A stretch of 64,000 nt of DNA from Gonocerus acuteangulatus (lineage: Eukaryota > Arthropoda > Insecta > Hemiptera > Coreidae): positions 73,694,164 to 73,758,163 of the forward strand of contig OX328128.1 in the NCBI GenBank assembly GCA_946811695.1, given 5' to 3'. Positions 1 through 10,794 of the stretch are shown here, piece after piece. Both the position numbers and the translations under genes were made by a program. Below the pieces are notes generated by a model, which saw only the letters and a program-made list of their open reading frames with translations, was not told the origin of the DNA and made no database searches. Numbering within the stretch: position 1 is the stretch's first letter; the number at the start of each line of letters is the position of its first letter.

Positions 1-484
1 CTTAGCGAGCGTCTAAGTTCTATAGGGAGTGTCCATGCAAAATTTCAAAGTTTTCTGTCGAGCGGTTTGGGCTGGGCGATGATAGGTCAGTGAGTGAGTG
101 GTATTTGACAAATATATAGTATATATATATATTCCCCCCTTCTAAAAGTACCCCTTTTAGAAGGCAGTTTATTGTACTACATGTATCATACAAGGTAAAG
201 TTTCACGTGCATGTTTTTCTTCTTATTATCTTAGTTATTTTTGTTCCCTTTAGGATTTTAGTTATGTTTCCATATATATTATTCACGTTAAATTAAAACA
301 ATTAGTATACAACAAGGAGTATTAAAAAATAAACTTATATATTCAGTAAGGTCCGCCTTACTTCAATAAAAATGCAATTTTTCATTTTTCGCTCAAGCGT
401 TGAATAATTTCTTTGCATAATGTTAAGAACAATTTTTAATTATTAAAAAACAATTCATTTTCTATAATAGGCCAATTGGTTATT
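1..484. other. AT-rich stretch, no gene seen
   Basis: I see no coding or RNA gene here. There is a short TA run near 113-131 and otherwise low-complexity AT-rich sequence up to the LINE fragment that follows. Confidence 0.5.
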
Positions 485-800
485 TTCTTTTTAATTCGGT
501 TCCTGTATTCGTTGAACAGTGTACAATTGTATATGATGTGGTGTGCTGTCTGTTCTGTATGTCTGACACAGGAGCACGAATTTTCTCTTTTTAATTTTAA
601 ATCTATTTAAATAGGATAGAAACGCCCCGTGTCCAGTGAGTACTTGTCTTGTGTAAAAATTTGTTTGTATGTTTTTATTGTAAAAGTTGTGCATGATTGG
701 AATAAATTTGTATAAATGGCGGCCTTTTTTAGAGGTATTCCATTTTTGCTGCCACTCTGCCATTGATTCTATTTTTAATATATATTTTAAATGAGTTTTT
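485..800 (-). pseudogene. R1-type LINE C-terminal fragment
   Basis: Read on the minus strand this encodes about 100 residues with the look of the region after the reverse transcriptase in R1-clade non-LTR retrotransposons. In order there are a WQQKW block, a KGRHLYKFIP block, LTGHGAFLSYLNRF, and a degraded Cys/His segment (LLCQTYRTDSTPHH). The open frame continues upstream only because the adjacent (TA)n array reads as Tyr-Ile. No RT core, ORF1 or flanking duplication is visible, so this is a short isolated relic. The clade is my recognition from motifs. The last zinc-type residues do not match a perfect CCHC. Confidence 0.6.
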
Positions 801-838
801 GAATTTTTTTTATAATCTACGGGTAGTGACGTATCTTT

Positions 839-841
<3 letters not shown>

Positions 842-906
<65 letters not shown>
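842..906. repeat. (TA)n array
   Basis: 65 bp of TA with one C interruption, at the 5' edge of the R1-type fragment. Confidence 0.95.
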
Positions 907-1567
907 CGGAAACACACCTAGAAATGATATTTCTTGACATTTTCCAAGCCAGTTACGACGATTGAACATCTGTCTTCTTCCCTGACTCATATCCGCTTGT
1001 CTGAACACCCGAATGGCACTCCAATATTGGATATCCGTCCTCTTTTCTCCCCTCACATCGGACTCCAATTTAATCGGTTCTTCCAATCTGCTATCTGGAG
1101 ATATTTGACATCTATTTGAGAAAGACATTTGTCCGGACGATATATCTTCGGAGTTTCTTTTAAAGAGAACTTATCACGTCCAATGTGGTCTTCTTCTTTC
1201 CTGTCAGCACTTTCCGAAGAAATGTCTCTTTTAGCAATTCAGCCGAGTTGAACTAATGAAACAATCAACAAATTAAACGATACAAATAATCCTCTTCCTT
1301 CGCGTGTCTTGAAAAAACATTTTCCCCCCACGGTCACGCGAAAATGTTATTCATACAAAGGAAAATCTAAGTTACCTTATTATCATAAGAATTCCCTGAG
1401 ATAATATTGTCCGCCGTAGCTTGCTGTATTTTTACAGTGCTCCTTGGCGATAAGGACACAATATAAACAGTGTATTATACAATGTAAATTACTTATGAAT
1501 AATGCATATACAAAATTCATGGCTTCATTCACTTAGTAATACCTCAGGTTTTTATCAGGAAGCTGTT
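907..1567. other. unassigned intergenic stretch
   Basis: Non-repetitive-looking sequence with short frames on both strands (about 60-100 aa) and no motif I recognise. Long C and A runs occur near 1315-1330. I cannot support a gene. Confidence 0.4.
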
Positions 1568-1704
1568 TTAGCGCGGTTCCTCCCTCCCCCATAGGGAGGA
1601 ACCCCGCTTTATTGGGTTGATACAATGAAACAAACTGGAAGTGCCGACTAGAAAATTTCGCGTTTCAGAACCCCTAGAGACCAAAAATAACGGTGGTTCA
1701 AATT

Positions 1705-1761
<57 letters not shown>

Positions 1762-2480
1762 CTGTTCGCTCTCTAGCTAGAAGAAGAATGGTCCGATTTT
1801 GATGAAATTTGGTACAAAAATCCTTCGTCCAATTTGAAAGGTCAAGTTCGTTAACCAGCAAAATCCGCCTACTAGAAGATGGCGTTTGGGGCGAAATTCG
1901 CGCAAAAAAAATCGTAACGCTTACGTTTTTGAGGTAATAAGCGTCTAAGTACTCGTTTTATATGATTCCTGGGCTAGGAAAACGAATGAAACCATTTTCA
2001 AGGCGATAGCTTTAACCGTTTTCGAGATAATTGGAAAAATATTTTTTGAATACCGTTTTTGGTTTGGGTACTTAGAATCATGGGATTCAGTTGAAACATT
2101 TTCTGCATGTTCTACTTTCATCAAAACTAATATGTTGAAATTTTGGTTACGTTTGGAGTTAAGGAAGGGTTAGAATAAAATATTTTATTAACAGACTTAA
2201 AAAGTTTTGGTAACTTTGTATATTTTCCTTAATATATCGAAAAAGGTTGAGAATCTTGGTAGACGAAAGAATACCATTAGAAAGCTTACTAAATGCTCTA
2301 CAAAAAAGGTTCTGATGAAAGTTTTGATTAGGCGATGTCAATCGGAGAAATAAGTGCTTAAAACATTAAAGTAATTGATTTTGCTTATTCGAACTGTTCT
2401 TTTTGTCTGTTTTTATTCCTTGTTATTTTTTAATTGCTTATAGTTGGATAATGTATATTACAATAAAACAGATTAGGCAA
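1568..2480 (+). repeat. dispersed hairpin-headed repeat, copy 1
   Basis: It begins with a stem-loop (GCGGTTCCTCCCT paired with AGGGAGGAACCCCGC). Next come a block ending ACGGTGGTTCAAATTTG, a (TA)n array at 1706-1757, and a downstream body with GGTCAAGTTCGTTAACCAGC. The same order of blocks recurs at 59616-60900 and, shortened, at 59205-59615. Isolated heads occur near 9753, 33665, 52292 and, inverted, 62395. No coding capacity is evident. It behaves like a mobile or SINE-like family, but its class is unknown to me. Confidence 0.75.
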
Positions 2481-2837
2481 AATAAGAAAAACAATTCATT
2501 GTTAGAAATATAGCTTGCCAAGAGAAAAAGATTCGTAGACGTCTTTTGAATAATTTCAATTGCCTTTATGCTGTTGGTTTTTTTATTTTATTTTTTAATT
2601 GATTTTATCTGTAGAATTATTACTATAGTAAAATAACACAGGAATGTGTGAAAATATTTGATATTTTCCAATTCATTGAAACTTATGAAATGAAGTATCG
2701 GTAGAAGAGGATTCTAGGGTCTTGCGGACCTGACCCCAGGTATAGCCATAAAACCCTTTGAACAAAGGCCGAGGAAAATATTATCTGTTTCTATTCTATG
2801 CTTTTCAAATGAGAATAGGGATATGAACAGGAACCGG

Positions 2838-2998
2838 GGTCTCCCGTGGTCTAATGGCTTGCGCCTTGGATTCATAAGCGGGAGATGGTGGGTTCGATTC
2901 CCAACCTCCGGCAGGAATTTTATCATCCCACGGCTCGCTGGTGAAATTCCTCGCTACACCCTGGATGTCGGCGCTAATGACCTAGATGTATATGTGCC

Positions 2999-3038
<40 letters not shown>
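2838..3038 (+). mobile_element. tRNA-derived SINE, family B, with poly(A)
   Basis: The head has a pol III tRNA-like promoter: an A-box-like GTGGTCTAATGGC and a B-box GGTTCGATTCCC. It is followed by an unrelated body (ATTTTATCATCCCACGGC ... GTCGGCGCTAATGACC) and an A-run of about 38 bases. The same body occurs inverted at 41240-41400, and its 3' part recurs at 58650-58742. It is not a functional tRNA because no anticodon arm or acceptor pairing can be drawn. Confidence 0.75.
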
Positions 3039-3040
<2 letters not shown>

Positions 3041-3085
3041 GGAACCGCGCTAAGATGACGCAGTTCCTGCGAGTCGGACTTTTTT
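3039..3085 (+). repeat. dispersed 3' hairpin motif (CGCAGTTCCTGCG type)
   Basis: The short block GCTAAGATGACGCAGTTCC followed by TGCGAGTCGGACTTTTTTT contains a small palindrome and a T run. Close relatives are at 61443-61487 and, inverted, near 5725-5755 and 43990-44030. A GCTCC-loop version occurs near 11650, 13485, 52050 and, inverted, 55630. Confidence 0.7.
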
Positions 3086-3416
3086 TCATATTACGGAACA
3101 CTTTGAAGTAGAAATCGACATTTTCGCAAAAAAACTTTTTACTCACTTAATTGTGGCTTAGGTGAATAATGCAATACACAATTTGTTACATGCATCATCT
3201 CAAAGGCAATTGGCATGTTTTCCCCTTACGAATTACGTGGTTTTCAATTGAGGGCGATGTAAAGCTTTATTTATTTGTTTGTTTCCTATTTGGTCATATA
3301 TATATAACTATTTTATTTTTGTCAAAGCCTTATTAGCCAAATAATTTTACAATCCTTGTTTATTCTTGACCCGTTTTTGTCAACTATGGCAATTTCCTAA
3401 AAAGATAATCCCTGGT

Positions 3417-3600
3417 GCCAACGGCCATAGCCACGTTGTATGCACGGGTTCCCGTTGATCACCGAAGTTAAGCAACATCGGACGTGGCTAGTACCTGAAT
3501 GGGTGACCGACCACGTGATGTTGGTAAGAAAAGGGTGGCGACCTGTAGATAGCCTGGCGTTAATAGCCCAAACACCGTTAAACACACCCACAAAAACAAA
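3417..3600 (+). mobile_element. 5S rRNA-derived SINE (SINE3-like) or 5S pseudogene
   Basis: The first ~110 bases are a recognisable 5S rRNA: a start like GCCAACGGCCATAGCCACG, box A-like GAAGTTAAGCAAC and box C-like AGTACCTGAATGGGTGACC. The 3' stem is degraded (TGTTGGTAAGAA) and no T-run terminator follows directly. Instead it runs into GAAAAGGGTGGCGACCTGTA, nearly identical to the central body of the tRNA-headed SINEs in this window (GAAAAGGGTGGTAACCTATA). This argues for a 5S-headed SINE sharing a body with family A rather than a working 5S gene. A diverged 5S pseudogene is the alternative. Confidence 0.65.
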
Positions 3601-4100
3601 TCTCTGATATTAAATTTATCAAACCATTAAATATTTACATGACAACAATTTATAATTCATTAATATAAATTTAACTACATTTATTTTATTTTTATATTAA
3701 CAAATCATGTATTTTATTAAATAATAACACATTATACACTCAAACAACATTCGCTTTGCAGTGGACTGTTTTACATTTTACATCAGCTATCATTGAATTT
3801 TGTTAACAGTATAAGGTGTTTTTCCTTCTTTTTTGTTAGTTTGTAAACAACTAATATGTGTATAATTTAATTTAATTTATAAGTTGGTTGTTTTTTTTTT
3901 TTAAATGAGATAAATTATATCAATGAATAATAAATTGAGGTAATATAAAAATGTCATGGTTCTTAGTTATTGTAAACATTAATTTGAGAGATAATTCTTT
4001 TAAAAAGAGGCCCGAGTTGACAGAAACGCGAAAAAAAAAAATGAGGAATGTTATGTAAAGAAATTTCGACTTATTACACATTTAAGGCCTTTACAGAAAC
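3601..4100. other. AT-rich stretch, nothing recognised
   Basis: Very AT-rich sequence with poly-A/T tracts. No gene, SINE head or inverted repeat was found. Confidence 0.5.
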
Positions 4101-4116
4101 TATATATATATATATA

Positions 4117-4173
<57 letters not shown>
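4101..4173. repeat. (TA)n array
   Basis: 73 bp, with one TC interruption near 4117. Confidence 0.95.
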
Positions 4174-4176
<3 letters not shown>

Positions 4177-4487
4177 CAGAATATTACTACCTACAATACA
4201 ACTGTATTTTGCAATTTGATATTAGTTCGTTACTTGTCCACGCCTCAGGTGTCCCCAGTTGTCAGCCGAATACCTTCCTCGAAGGAGGGATTCTAGGATG
4301 ACCTGGAGTCACCTTACGCCACCCAAACACACCCTGCGACTAAAAGGAAGGATTGGAGGCAAATGAGACGTGGGTATTGATATCATGAGGAGAGAAAATA
4401 TCCATCGATATCACTCGCACTTATTATAATTTCACTGATTTTTCACTCCAGGACAATGCACTACCTTAGTAGACCCCGGGGCCACCA

Positions 4488-4489
<2 letters not shown>
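4174..4489. other. unassigned segment between two TA arrays
   Basis: This more GC-balanced segment (GTGTCCCCAGTTGTCAGCCG ... TAGACCCCGGGGCCACC) looks like part of a dispersed TE. It has no convincing frame and no second copy in the window. Confidence 0.35.

Positions 4490-4540
<51 letters not shown>
4490..4540. repeat. (TA)n array
   Basis: About 50 bp of pure TA, directly after GGGGCCACCATC. Confidence 0.95.
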
Positions 4541-4542
<2 letters not shown>

Positions 4543-6126
4543 TATAAATGGCCGAACTAATTTTAGTAGGTTATTGACTCTTGGAGAGAATTTTCCTAGC
4601 GGTTTATTAAATGGATGAGGCAATCAAGCTGACTGGGCACCACAATTTCCTTGAGATATTGACCTGGGCTATAGGAGTCAATTAATTCCTGGCAACAATA
4701 TCCAGTCGTAGTTCATTGTCTTTCCCCCTCATTGCCGACGGCTTCTTCATTTCCTCTGCTGGTCCCTTCTGGCAGGATTTCCGCAATATATATGGTACAC
4801 CTTGTCGAGAATTTATTTCCAGGTCGATCGGTAGGGTTCATGCATCCCAGACACCAAATCCGTCTAAAACTACATTGCTGAAGGATGTGCTGAAATGTAT
4901 GAATGGAGCCCTCGTAAAAGGTTTTATACATTATAAATTATTTCTGCCGAATATTTTGGTAGTAATATAAAAAATGACGAGCATATTGGTTTTCGACTGA
5001 AAATGGAATAGAGCGCTGTGAACAACGACAGCCTATTAAAATAACGAGACACCAAACATCCATTTTTTTTTTAATTCGTTCTACATTGTTATCTTAACTA
5101 TTATATTTAAAATTTCTATCACTAATTACGGCAAAAAAAATCTGTTAGTGCAATGGAGCGTACGATATTTTTGGTTAGTCCAACTTTAGCCAACACAATC
5201 AAACCGGTTGGTTTACCCACACGAAAACATGCCACGAATAATAACAATATGCCTTTGTGTAAACACGGCGTACCCAAAACTAATACAATACACTCTATAA
5301 TGTTTTTCCCCGCTCTATTAAAAACATCAAATATTAAAAACTTGTTTCTCATTTAATTTTTTTTATTAACTTCTATAAACAGTGATTTTTGAAAAAATGT
5401 TCACAAAAGCAACCTTAAAAGTTACTTTCCTTCGGAGTGACCAAAAACTCCAAATATTATCTTAGGGTGTCGAATTATAATTGTAAATCACCAAGAGAGG
5501 GGGAGATAACAAAGCTATCCACTAATTCATTTCTTGTCGTAGGTTTTTGAGGGAAAACCGTCCGAATGCTTGAATTATTCACGGTTTTGGCGGGTAAACG
5601 CTGATAATTTGGCGCGAAATGTAAATCGCCCCTCTAGCGTCGTTAGGCAGAAAAAACAAAATTATCTCCGCCTACAGTCGAGTCAATTATGATGATTTCC
5701 ATTCCGTTCGACCAGAAATAAGAAAAGTCCGACACACAGGAACTGCGTCATCTAAGCGCATTTCCATGTTCATATTCCTAGAATTATTGAAAACTTGAAC
5801 TAGTAACAATTAATTTTTTTTTTTTTTTTTTAACCTCTTGGTATTTCTATAAAATCTCACTCGAGTTTTCTTTTTTTAAAAAAAACATTAGAATGTTTTA
5901 GATGAAATAGCCAAGATACACATACATTTGCTTGAATCTAGGTTAACGTTGATAGTAGTTCTCTTCATCCCACTTGGCTTCTCCTTCTTCTTAACAAATG
6001 CTTTAAGGACAAAAAATAAATAACAGAAACTTTACCTAAATAGTTTCGAAGAACAAACAACAATCTGAATGACACAGAGACATTTACAGGAACGAAACCT
6101 ATCGCAGCCTAACAGTTATCGAGGTT
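4541..6126. other. unassigned stretch with small frames only
   Basis: Overlapping short frames on both strands (near 4713-4970 and 5122-5356) show no domain I know. Near 5725-5755 there is an inverted copy of the AGTCCGA ... GGAACTGCGTC hairpin motif. No RNA gene was seen. Confidence 0.4.
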
Positions 6127-6130
6127 TTAA

Positions 6131-6474
6131 CACCTTGACTGCGGCTTGACTCCACATGTGCGTCATAGTGGGTACCTGGCAAGCTGGGAGAAAAAGTTTT
6201 TGGGATCGGCTAACAAACCTCCAGGCTGGTTTATTCGTTCCTCCGTCGTCTCAGGGAGTGTTTCGAGTGACTTATTCTGGAATCGTTCCGGGCACAGATC
6301 TTTCTGTGAATTTTTGGAGGAGTTCCTTCATTACATGTGCATCAAGGTAAAAAAAAAAAAAAACATGTTTCTGAAGGAAATTATCTAGAATTTCCAATGG
6401 ATAAGTTATTCTTTCACATTAACAAAAAAAAAAAAAAAAATGAAATCATAAACTGCCCTCCCGCAGTCAGCGTG
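6131..6474. mobile_element. piggyBac-type MITE with TTAA target sites
   Basis: The left end is TTAA|CACCTTGACTGCGG and the right end reads, inverted, TTAA|CACGCTGACTGCGG. Both 14-bp termini lie directly inside TTAA tetranucleotides at 6127-6130 and 6475-6478. TTAA target duplication is diagnostic of the piggyBac superfamily. The 344-bp interior has no transposase, only short frames, so it is non-autonomous. Confidence 0.8.
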
Positions 6475-6478
6475 TTAA

Positions 6479-7231
6479 GAACTCATGTGAACATTTCAAA
6501 TGTTATAATGTCTGTTAATATTTTTTCTTTCAAATACTTCATAAATTTCAAACTTAACCAAAATATATATAACATAGTTTACCTGAATGTCAAATGTCTG
6601 GAACAATTTTCAACTCAATCCTACGTTTATGGACTGACCGAACATGTATGAATATATATATATACAAATTTATATAGAAAGGGATCAACAATCGTTTCAT
6701 GGTATTTCATTAAATGGAAGTCAAAGAAGGCATACATGTGTCGTTTTAGAAACAGGAATTTGTGTTTCTTCTAAGAAAATAAATGTTTCTACAAAGGCAC
6801 AAGCGGCTGGAACGCCTTTATTTAGCCAGTCTAGTTCGAACATTCACCGCGAGTGTATTGCAAGTTTTAGAACTACCATATATATGTACCATTTATAATA
6901 TTGCATATTTATGTAAAATTTAGGTACCAAATAAATAAAAAAATATTTAATTAATTAACTAAATCACATAGGTATGCAATATAAAAAAATAGTTGAATGT
7001 TTATAAATAGTCTGTAATTATCTTTTTTTTTTTTTACAAAGATTACATATTATTATTATATGTAATCATTATTATATTATAATTATTATTATATATCATA
7101 TATATATCCTCAAATAATAAGGTTTTCCAAATAGATAAGTGACCGCTTCTAACTGAATTCTCTAATCCGTTTTTTTCTCTGATCCGACTGTACCCTGGTC
7201 CCGAAGACGCCGGATTAGGAAGAGTGTACTA
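6479..7231. other. AT-rich stretch, nothing recognised
   Basis: Low-complexity TAT/ATT-rich sequence around 7040-7110 and no gene. It ends where the ACAGGGTGTTTC terminus of the next element begins. Confidence 0.5.
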
Positions 7232-7353
7232 TATACAGGGTGTTTCAGGGTTAACTGGCCAAACTGAAAATATGAACTAAGGACCTCAAAACAAGAAAAA
7301 CATTTTCCTTCCCCCCCCCCCAAAGATTTTAAATAACCCAAAGATTTTCATTG

Positions 7354-7765
7354 TTATGAATTATTTACGTTATGAGAAAAGTTTCTAACGGGCTTTCGAA
7401 GAGTAATGTTTTTGTAGGGGTTTTTGCAATGGTAATGATAAAGCTGATCGTCCTGAATATTCCAGGCGATTTCCGAATAGTTGCTTACCAAATAATCTTT
7501 CTTTAGCATTGCGTGGGGGTTTTCTTGCGAACAGAAGTGATTATTTTTCTGATTGTTTCCTGAAATTTGTGGATTGCGCTTAACTTGATTTAAGTACCTA
7601 CCAATATGAAAAATGTATTTTTTGCCAAAAATCGTGCGGTAATACATGTTGTACCCGTTGATAATAATATGGGTGAAGTCCACCTGCAATGAGAGTTCTC
7701 CTTACTGTAGTTGGCATAATATTTAATTCTTGCTCTTCCAACAACTGCCAGATGGATTTCATCTA
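7354..7765 (-). pseudogene. mariner-type transposase fragment
   Basis: On the minus strand about 55 residues (KSIWQLLEEQELN, then TTVRRTLIAGGLHPYYYQ, then VLPHDFWQK) match the linker between helix-turn-helix and catalytic domain of the insect mariner-like family whose proteins carry a HPYHxQRVQ-like block. After frame breaks, a second piece near 7500-7545 reads HFCSQENPHAML, resembling the W-x-E-E-N-P-H-A block upstream of the catalytic domain. The catalytic Asp triad cannot be followed. Multiple stops and frameshifts make this dead. It lies inside the TIRs of the host element and is transcribed leftward relative to the window. Confidence 0.7.
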
Positions 7766-8011
7766 AATATTAGATTATTTATAATTTCTTAAAGGGGAAA
7801 GAATATCTTCAGCACATGTTATTATAGTAAATGTACCAGTTTATCTAAAGCGGCCCCTACACGGTCAGTAATAATGACATTATCAGTAATGTCATTAATA
7901 TTCAAACTCTCGTCATTCCATATCATCATTACAATGTACCTTACACCGTCATTCCACGGATCATTTTTAATGTCATTACACTGTGATCTCCATGACAGAA
8001 GCGTTTTGTTA

Positions 8012-8240
8012 ATAATGGATCCTCGCAAAGTCGCCTGTGTAGCTATAATTGCAGCAATAGCCACAAAAAAACGTGTGAATCGTTCAAGGTGGATGAAGGA
8101 GTGCCGGAAAAAACGGGAACAGTATTCTCTTTGTTGTTGACTGAAATTCGAGACTCTGATCCAGATGATTACAAAAACTATTTCCGTATGAATGATGCTA
8201 CGTTTAAAACCCAACTCAATCAAGTTACACCTTTATATCT
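8012..8240 (+). pseudogene. Harbinger transposase N-terminal remnant
   Basis: The first frame gives MDPRKVACVAIIAAIATKKR then RSRWMKECRKKREQYS. Around 8135 the frame shifts to LLTEIRDSDPDDYKNYFRMN followed by DATFKTQLNQVTPL. The second block is the conserved segment before the DDE domain of HARBI1-like transposases (LL..E...DP..Y.NY.RM....F..LL). Coding then stops where a mariner-type repeat end and a TA array have inserted. The DDE catalytic region is absent. The element is therefore non-autonomous, with one visible frameshift and a C-terminal loss. Confidence 0.7.
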
Positions 8241-8261
8241 TTTTAAGACTAAATTAATATA

Positions 8262-8354
8262 AAAATTTTAACCACATTAAGACCAACCAAGTTTCATTTT
8301 TTAATTTCAAAAATTGTGGAAAAAAAGTGGGGTGTCAATCAAGTTTTGAACACC

Positions 8355-8409
<55 letters not shown>
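8262..8409 (+). mobile_element. mariner-type terminus plus (TA)n inserted in Harbinger
   Basis: A ~90-bp block ending GGGGTGTCAATCAAGTTTTG AACACCCTGTA runs straight into about 50 bp of TA. The same block, inverted, starts at 57114 (ACAGGGTGTTAAAAACTCG). It interrupts the Harbinger coding remnant, so this is a third level of nesting. Confidence 0.6.
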
Positions 8410-8412
<3 letters not shown>

Positions 8413-9062
8413 TTTAAAACTATTTCAAGTTCATTTAAACTATAATGTTACCAAGGTAGAGTCATACATTTCAATTCATCTTATTTTTTGCCCTTTCTAC
8501 TCAATCTAGTTAATCACACCTTTACATCTGTTTCACCTAGTTACAGCTCGAGATAGACTGAGTAATGACGCATTAATGATGTAGCGCTCCCTACACCATC
8601 ATTACTAATGACAGTATCCCCTCCATTTTCAGTAATGATGAAGCCGAGATCAGAAAATCCGGATCCACATCATTACTGTTCGTCATTCCAACTTTGTCCA
8701 CCTTACACTATCATTATTACTGTCATTTCGATAAGGTAATGTCATTATTACTGACCGTGTAGGGTCCGCTTAACACGTTGAAACTTGGAGCTAAAGACGA
8801 TTTTTGGTAATCGTCTGTTCGAAAATCGCCTGGCATATTCACCATTAGTATAAATCAAAGGACTAATAATGAGTACTCTGCGAAGGTTTGTTACAAACTT
8901 TTCATATAACATCAATACTTTGTAACAATGAAACAATCTTTAGGTGTGAGTATCTTCTAAACAAAGCGTTTGTAGACATACCTTCAGAGGAAATTTTTTT
9001 CTTGTTTTGAGGTCCTTAGTTCATATTTTCAGTTTGGCCAGTTAACCCTGAAACACCCTATA

Positions 9063-9752
9063 TATATATATACTTTATCTTAGAGTTGTCATTGTAGAAG
9101 GTATTATATCGAAAAATATCGAAACAAAATATATATATTTTTGTTATATTACGAACTTTGGACACTGGAAATAGGATCACGACGAATAAGCGCTGACATG
9201 ACACAGCTTCAACGTGTAGGTTTTTTTTAATAGCTGCACTGGATTTTAGTGCATATACGGTTCCCCCCGTTTTGTAAGCGCGCAAAAATTCGAATAAGCA
9301 GTGGCTGTCTACTACCTATAGCAAGCAACCTTGAAGTACCACATAAATTATTCGAATAGGCCCTCCTAAAATATCTCTCAAGGTCTCTGAATAAGATTAT
9401 TCAGGGAATGAATAAAACGTCCGATGTATTATACAGACAGGAGCCAACGGATCGGCCTAAACCGTGTGGGGCAGGTCCTTAAATCAAAACGCCGTTCAGA
9501 CACGCCTCTGTATAATTATCAGGAAGGAAGATACAGGATGGATAGAGTCACGGAATCCCGTCACGGAATAGTGGGGCTATTTGCGGACAACAAACGGAAT
9601 ATATATTAAGACGTTAAGGCGCGTTTCCGCCTTGCTCGCAGGCAGAAAACGCTCATATAACGGCATTGAGGAAGTGCTGATAAGGATACTATTAGTCACA
9701 AGAAAATGTTTAAAATGGTGAAACACAGTAATGTAAGCGCGCTTTAATGTTG
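9063..9752. other. unassigned stretch
   Basis: No gene recognised. A small frame at 9424-9609 has no known motif. Confidence 0.4.
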
Positions 9753-9928
9753 TTTTTAGCGCAGATCTTCCCTCCCTCCATAGGGAAGTATCGCGCTTAT
9801 GAGGTTGACCTCATAAGCGCGATACGAAAGATTCACGTTTCAGAACCAATTTATCACGAAAATAAGGGTAGTTCCCCTATGGGTCCTCTATCACCCCTCA
9901 CAATATGACTAGACATTTACGGGACACC

Positions 9929-9933
<5 letters not shown>
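9753..9933 (-). repeat. hairpin-repeat head fused to a foldback-family terminus
   Basis: From 9753 there is a diverged copy of the AGCGC ... CTTCCCTCCCTCCATAGGG stem-loop block. From about 9850 the sequence switches to the last ~85 bases of the 24289-26018 foldback family (TCACAATATGACTAGACATT then ACGGGACACCCTGTA), which then enters TA repeats. Confidence 0.7.
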
Positions 9934-9981
<48 letters not shown>

Positions 9982-10002
9982 TATAAATATATATACATAT
10001 AA

Positions 10003-10042
<40 letters not shown>
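9931..10042. repeat. compound (TA)n array
   Basis: Two TA tracts are separated by ACACATATATATAAATATA-like sequence. They start immediately at a CACCCTG transposon end. Confidence 0.95.
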
Positions 10043-10045
<3 letters not shown>

Positions 10046-10436
10046 ACATTTGAACCACTAATATTTATCATTCATCATTATATATCAGTACTCATAAACG
10101 GGTTACCTCTCTGATCGGGTAGGCAGATAACAGGCTAACAATTCCACAGTTCCATGATTTTTCCGACCTTTTGTTCAAAAAGTTCTTCTCGATACAAAGT
10201 CGGGAGTAAATTATAAATAAAAGCAGAGACAATTCTGGAGCAAGAGCGAGTTGATATTACAACTTTTTCATGAAGTTTTCCTAGAACTTCGCCGTCCTTT
10301 GGTCCTAACTTGGTAATGAAGCTTCGTAATTAATCTTCAAGTTCTGCCCTAAAGAACAGAATTTTGGTCACACCTCATTATCCAGAAAAGTTTTAAAGTT
10401 ACACAGTTTCATTAAGATCCCTTTCTACACAAATAT

Positions 10437-10445
<9 letters not shown>

Positions 10446-10501
<56 letters not shown>

Positions 10502-10521
10502 TATATATATATATATATATG

Positions 10522-10559
<38 letters not shown>

Positions 10560-10580
10560 CATACACATATATATATACAC

Positions 10581-10631
<51 letters not shown>

Positions 10632-10646
10632 TATTTATATATATGA
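10446..10646. repeat. 200-bp compound (TA)n/(CA)n/(TG)n array
   Basis: Mostly TA, with ACACAC, GTATGTAT and ACATATACATACACA islands. It is the longest simple repeat in the window and produces only spurious Tyr-Ile frames. Confidence 0.95.
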
Positions 10647-10794
10647 AGTATTTCCAGTGGTGTGGTTGGTTAATTCCAGAAGGTGAAACGAAATTCGTCT
10701 TCTCACAGAATTTCTTTGTTTTGGACTAGGCCTTTCAACACATAGGTGCTAACAACAAAATACCAAATACCATAATATTAATAAATTAAAACTT

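Larger units (their letters stand above)
7849..8770 (+). mobile_element. PIF/Harbinger element, nested, TAA target duplication
   Basis: The termini are AGCGGCCCCTACACGGTCAG at the left and AGCGGACCCTACACGGTCAG at the right (inverted). They continue into TAATAATGACATTA. Exact TAA triplets flank both ends (7846-7848 and 8771-8773), the 3-bp target duplication expected of this superfamily. The subterminal regions are crowded with TCATTA/TAATGA motifs. A transposase remnant lies inside, interrupted by another repeat end and a (TA)n array at 8262-8409. The whole sits within the mariner-like element at 7232-9062. Confidence 0.85.
7232..9062. mobile_element. decayed mariner-like element with ~70 bp TIRs
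   Basis: The left end, ACAGGGTGTTTCAGGGTTAA and about 60 further bases, is matched in inverted orientation at 8990-9060. Both ends abut TATA. Inside, on the minus strand, are pieces of an insect mariner-type transposase. The interior is interrupted by a Harbinger-type element at 7849-8770. The right terminus flows into a TA run, consistent with TA target preference. Confidence 0.8.

Noticed and set aside
491..940. 149-aa minus-strand frame as a host gene
   Set aside because: Its first third is translated (TA)n and the rest matches a LINE C-terminus.
2838..2925. Functional tRNA gene
   Set aside because: A- and B-box-like promoter only. No cloverleaf acceptor or anticodon stem, and a poly(A)-tailed body follows, so it is a SINE. 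The tRNA-like heads at 16820, 27700, 31690, 41340, 43700 and 44510 were rejected on the same grounds.
3417..3530. Functional 5S rRNA gene
   Set aside because: The 3' stem is degraded, there is no T-run terminator, and the sequence continues into a SINE body.
5122..5356. Overlapping 67- and 76-aa frames on both strands as a small gene
   Set aside because: No motif, no splice or promoter context, and both strands are equally open, as chance would give in low-stop sequence.
10435..10729. Tyr-Ile-rich frames of 83-96 aa
   Set aside because: They are purely the translation of a TA/CA simple repeat. The same applies to similar frames at 4048, 8327, 12419, 29817, 31852, 33000, 54949 and 59247.
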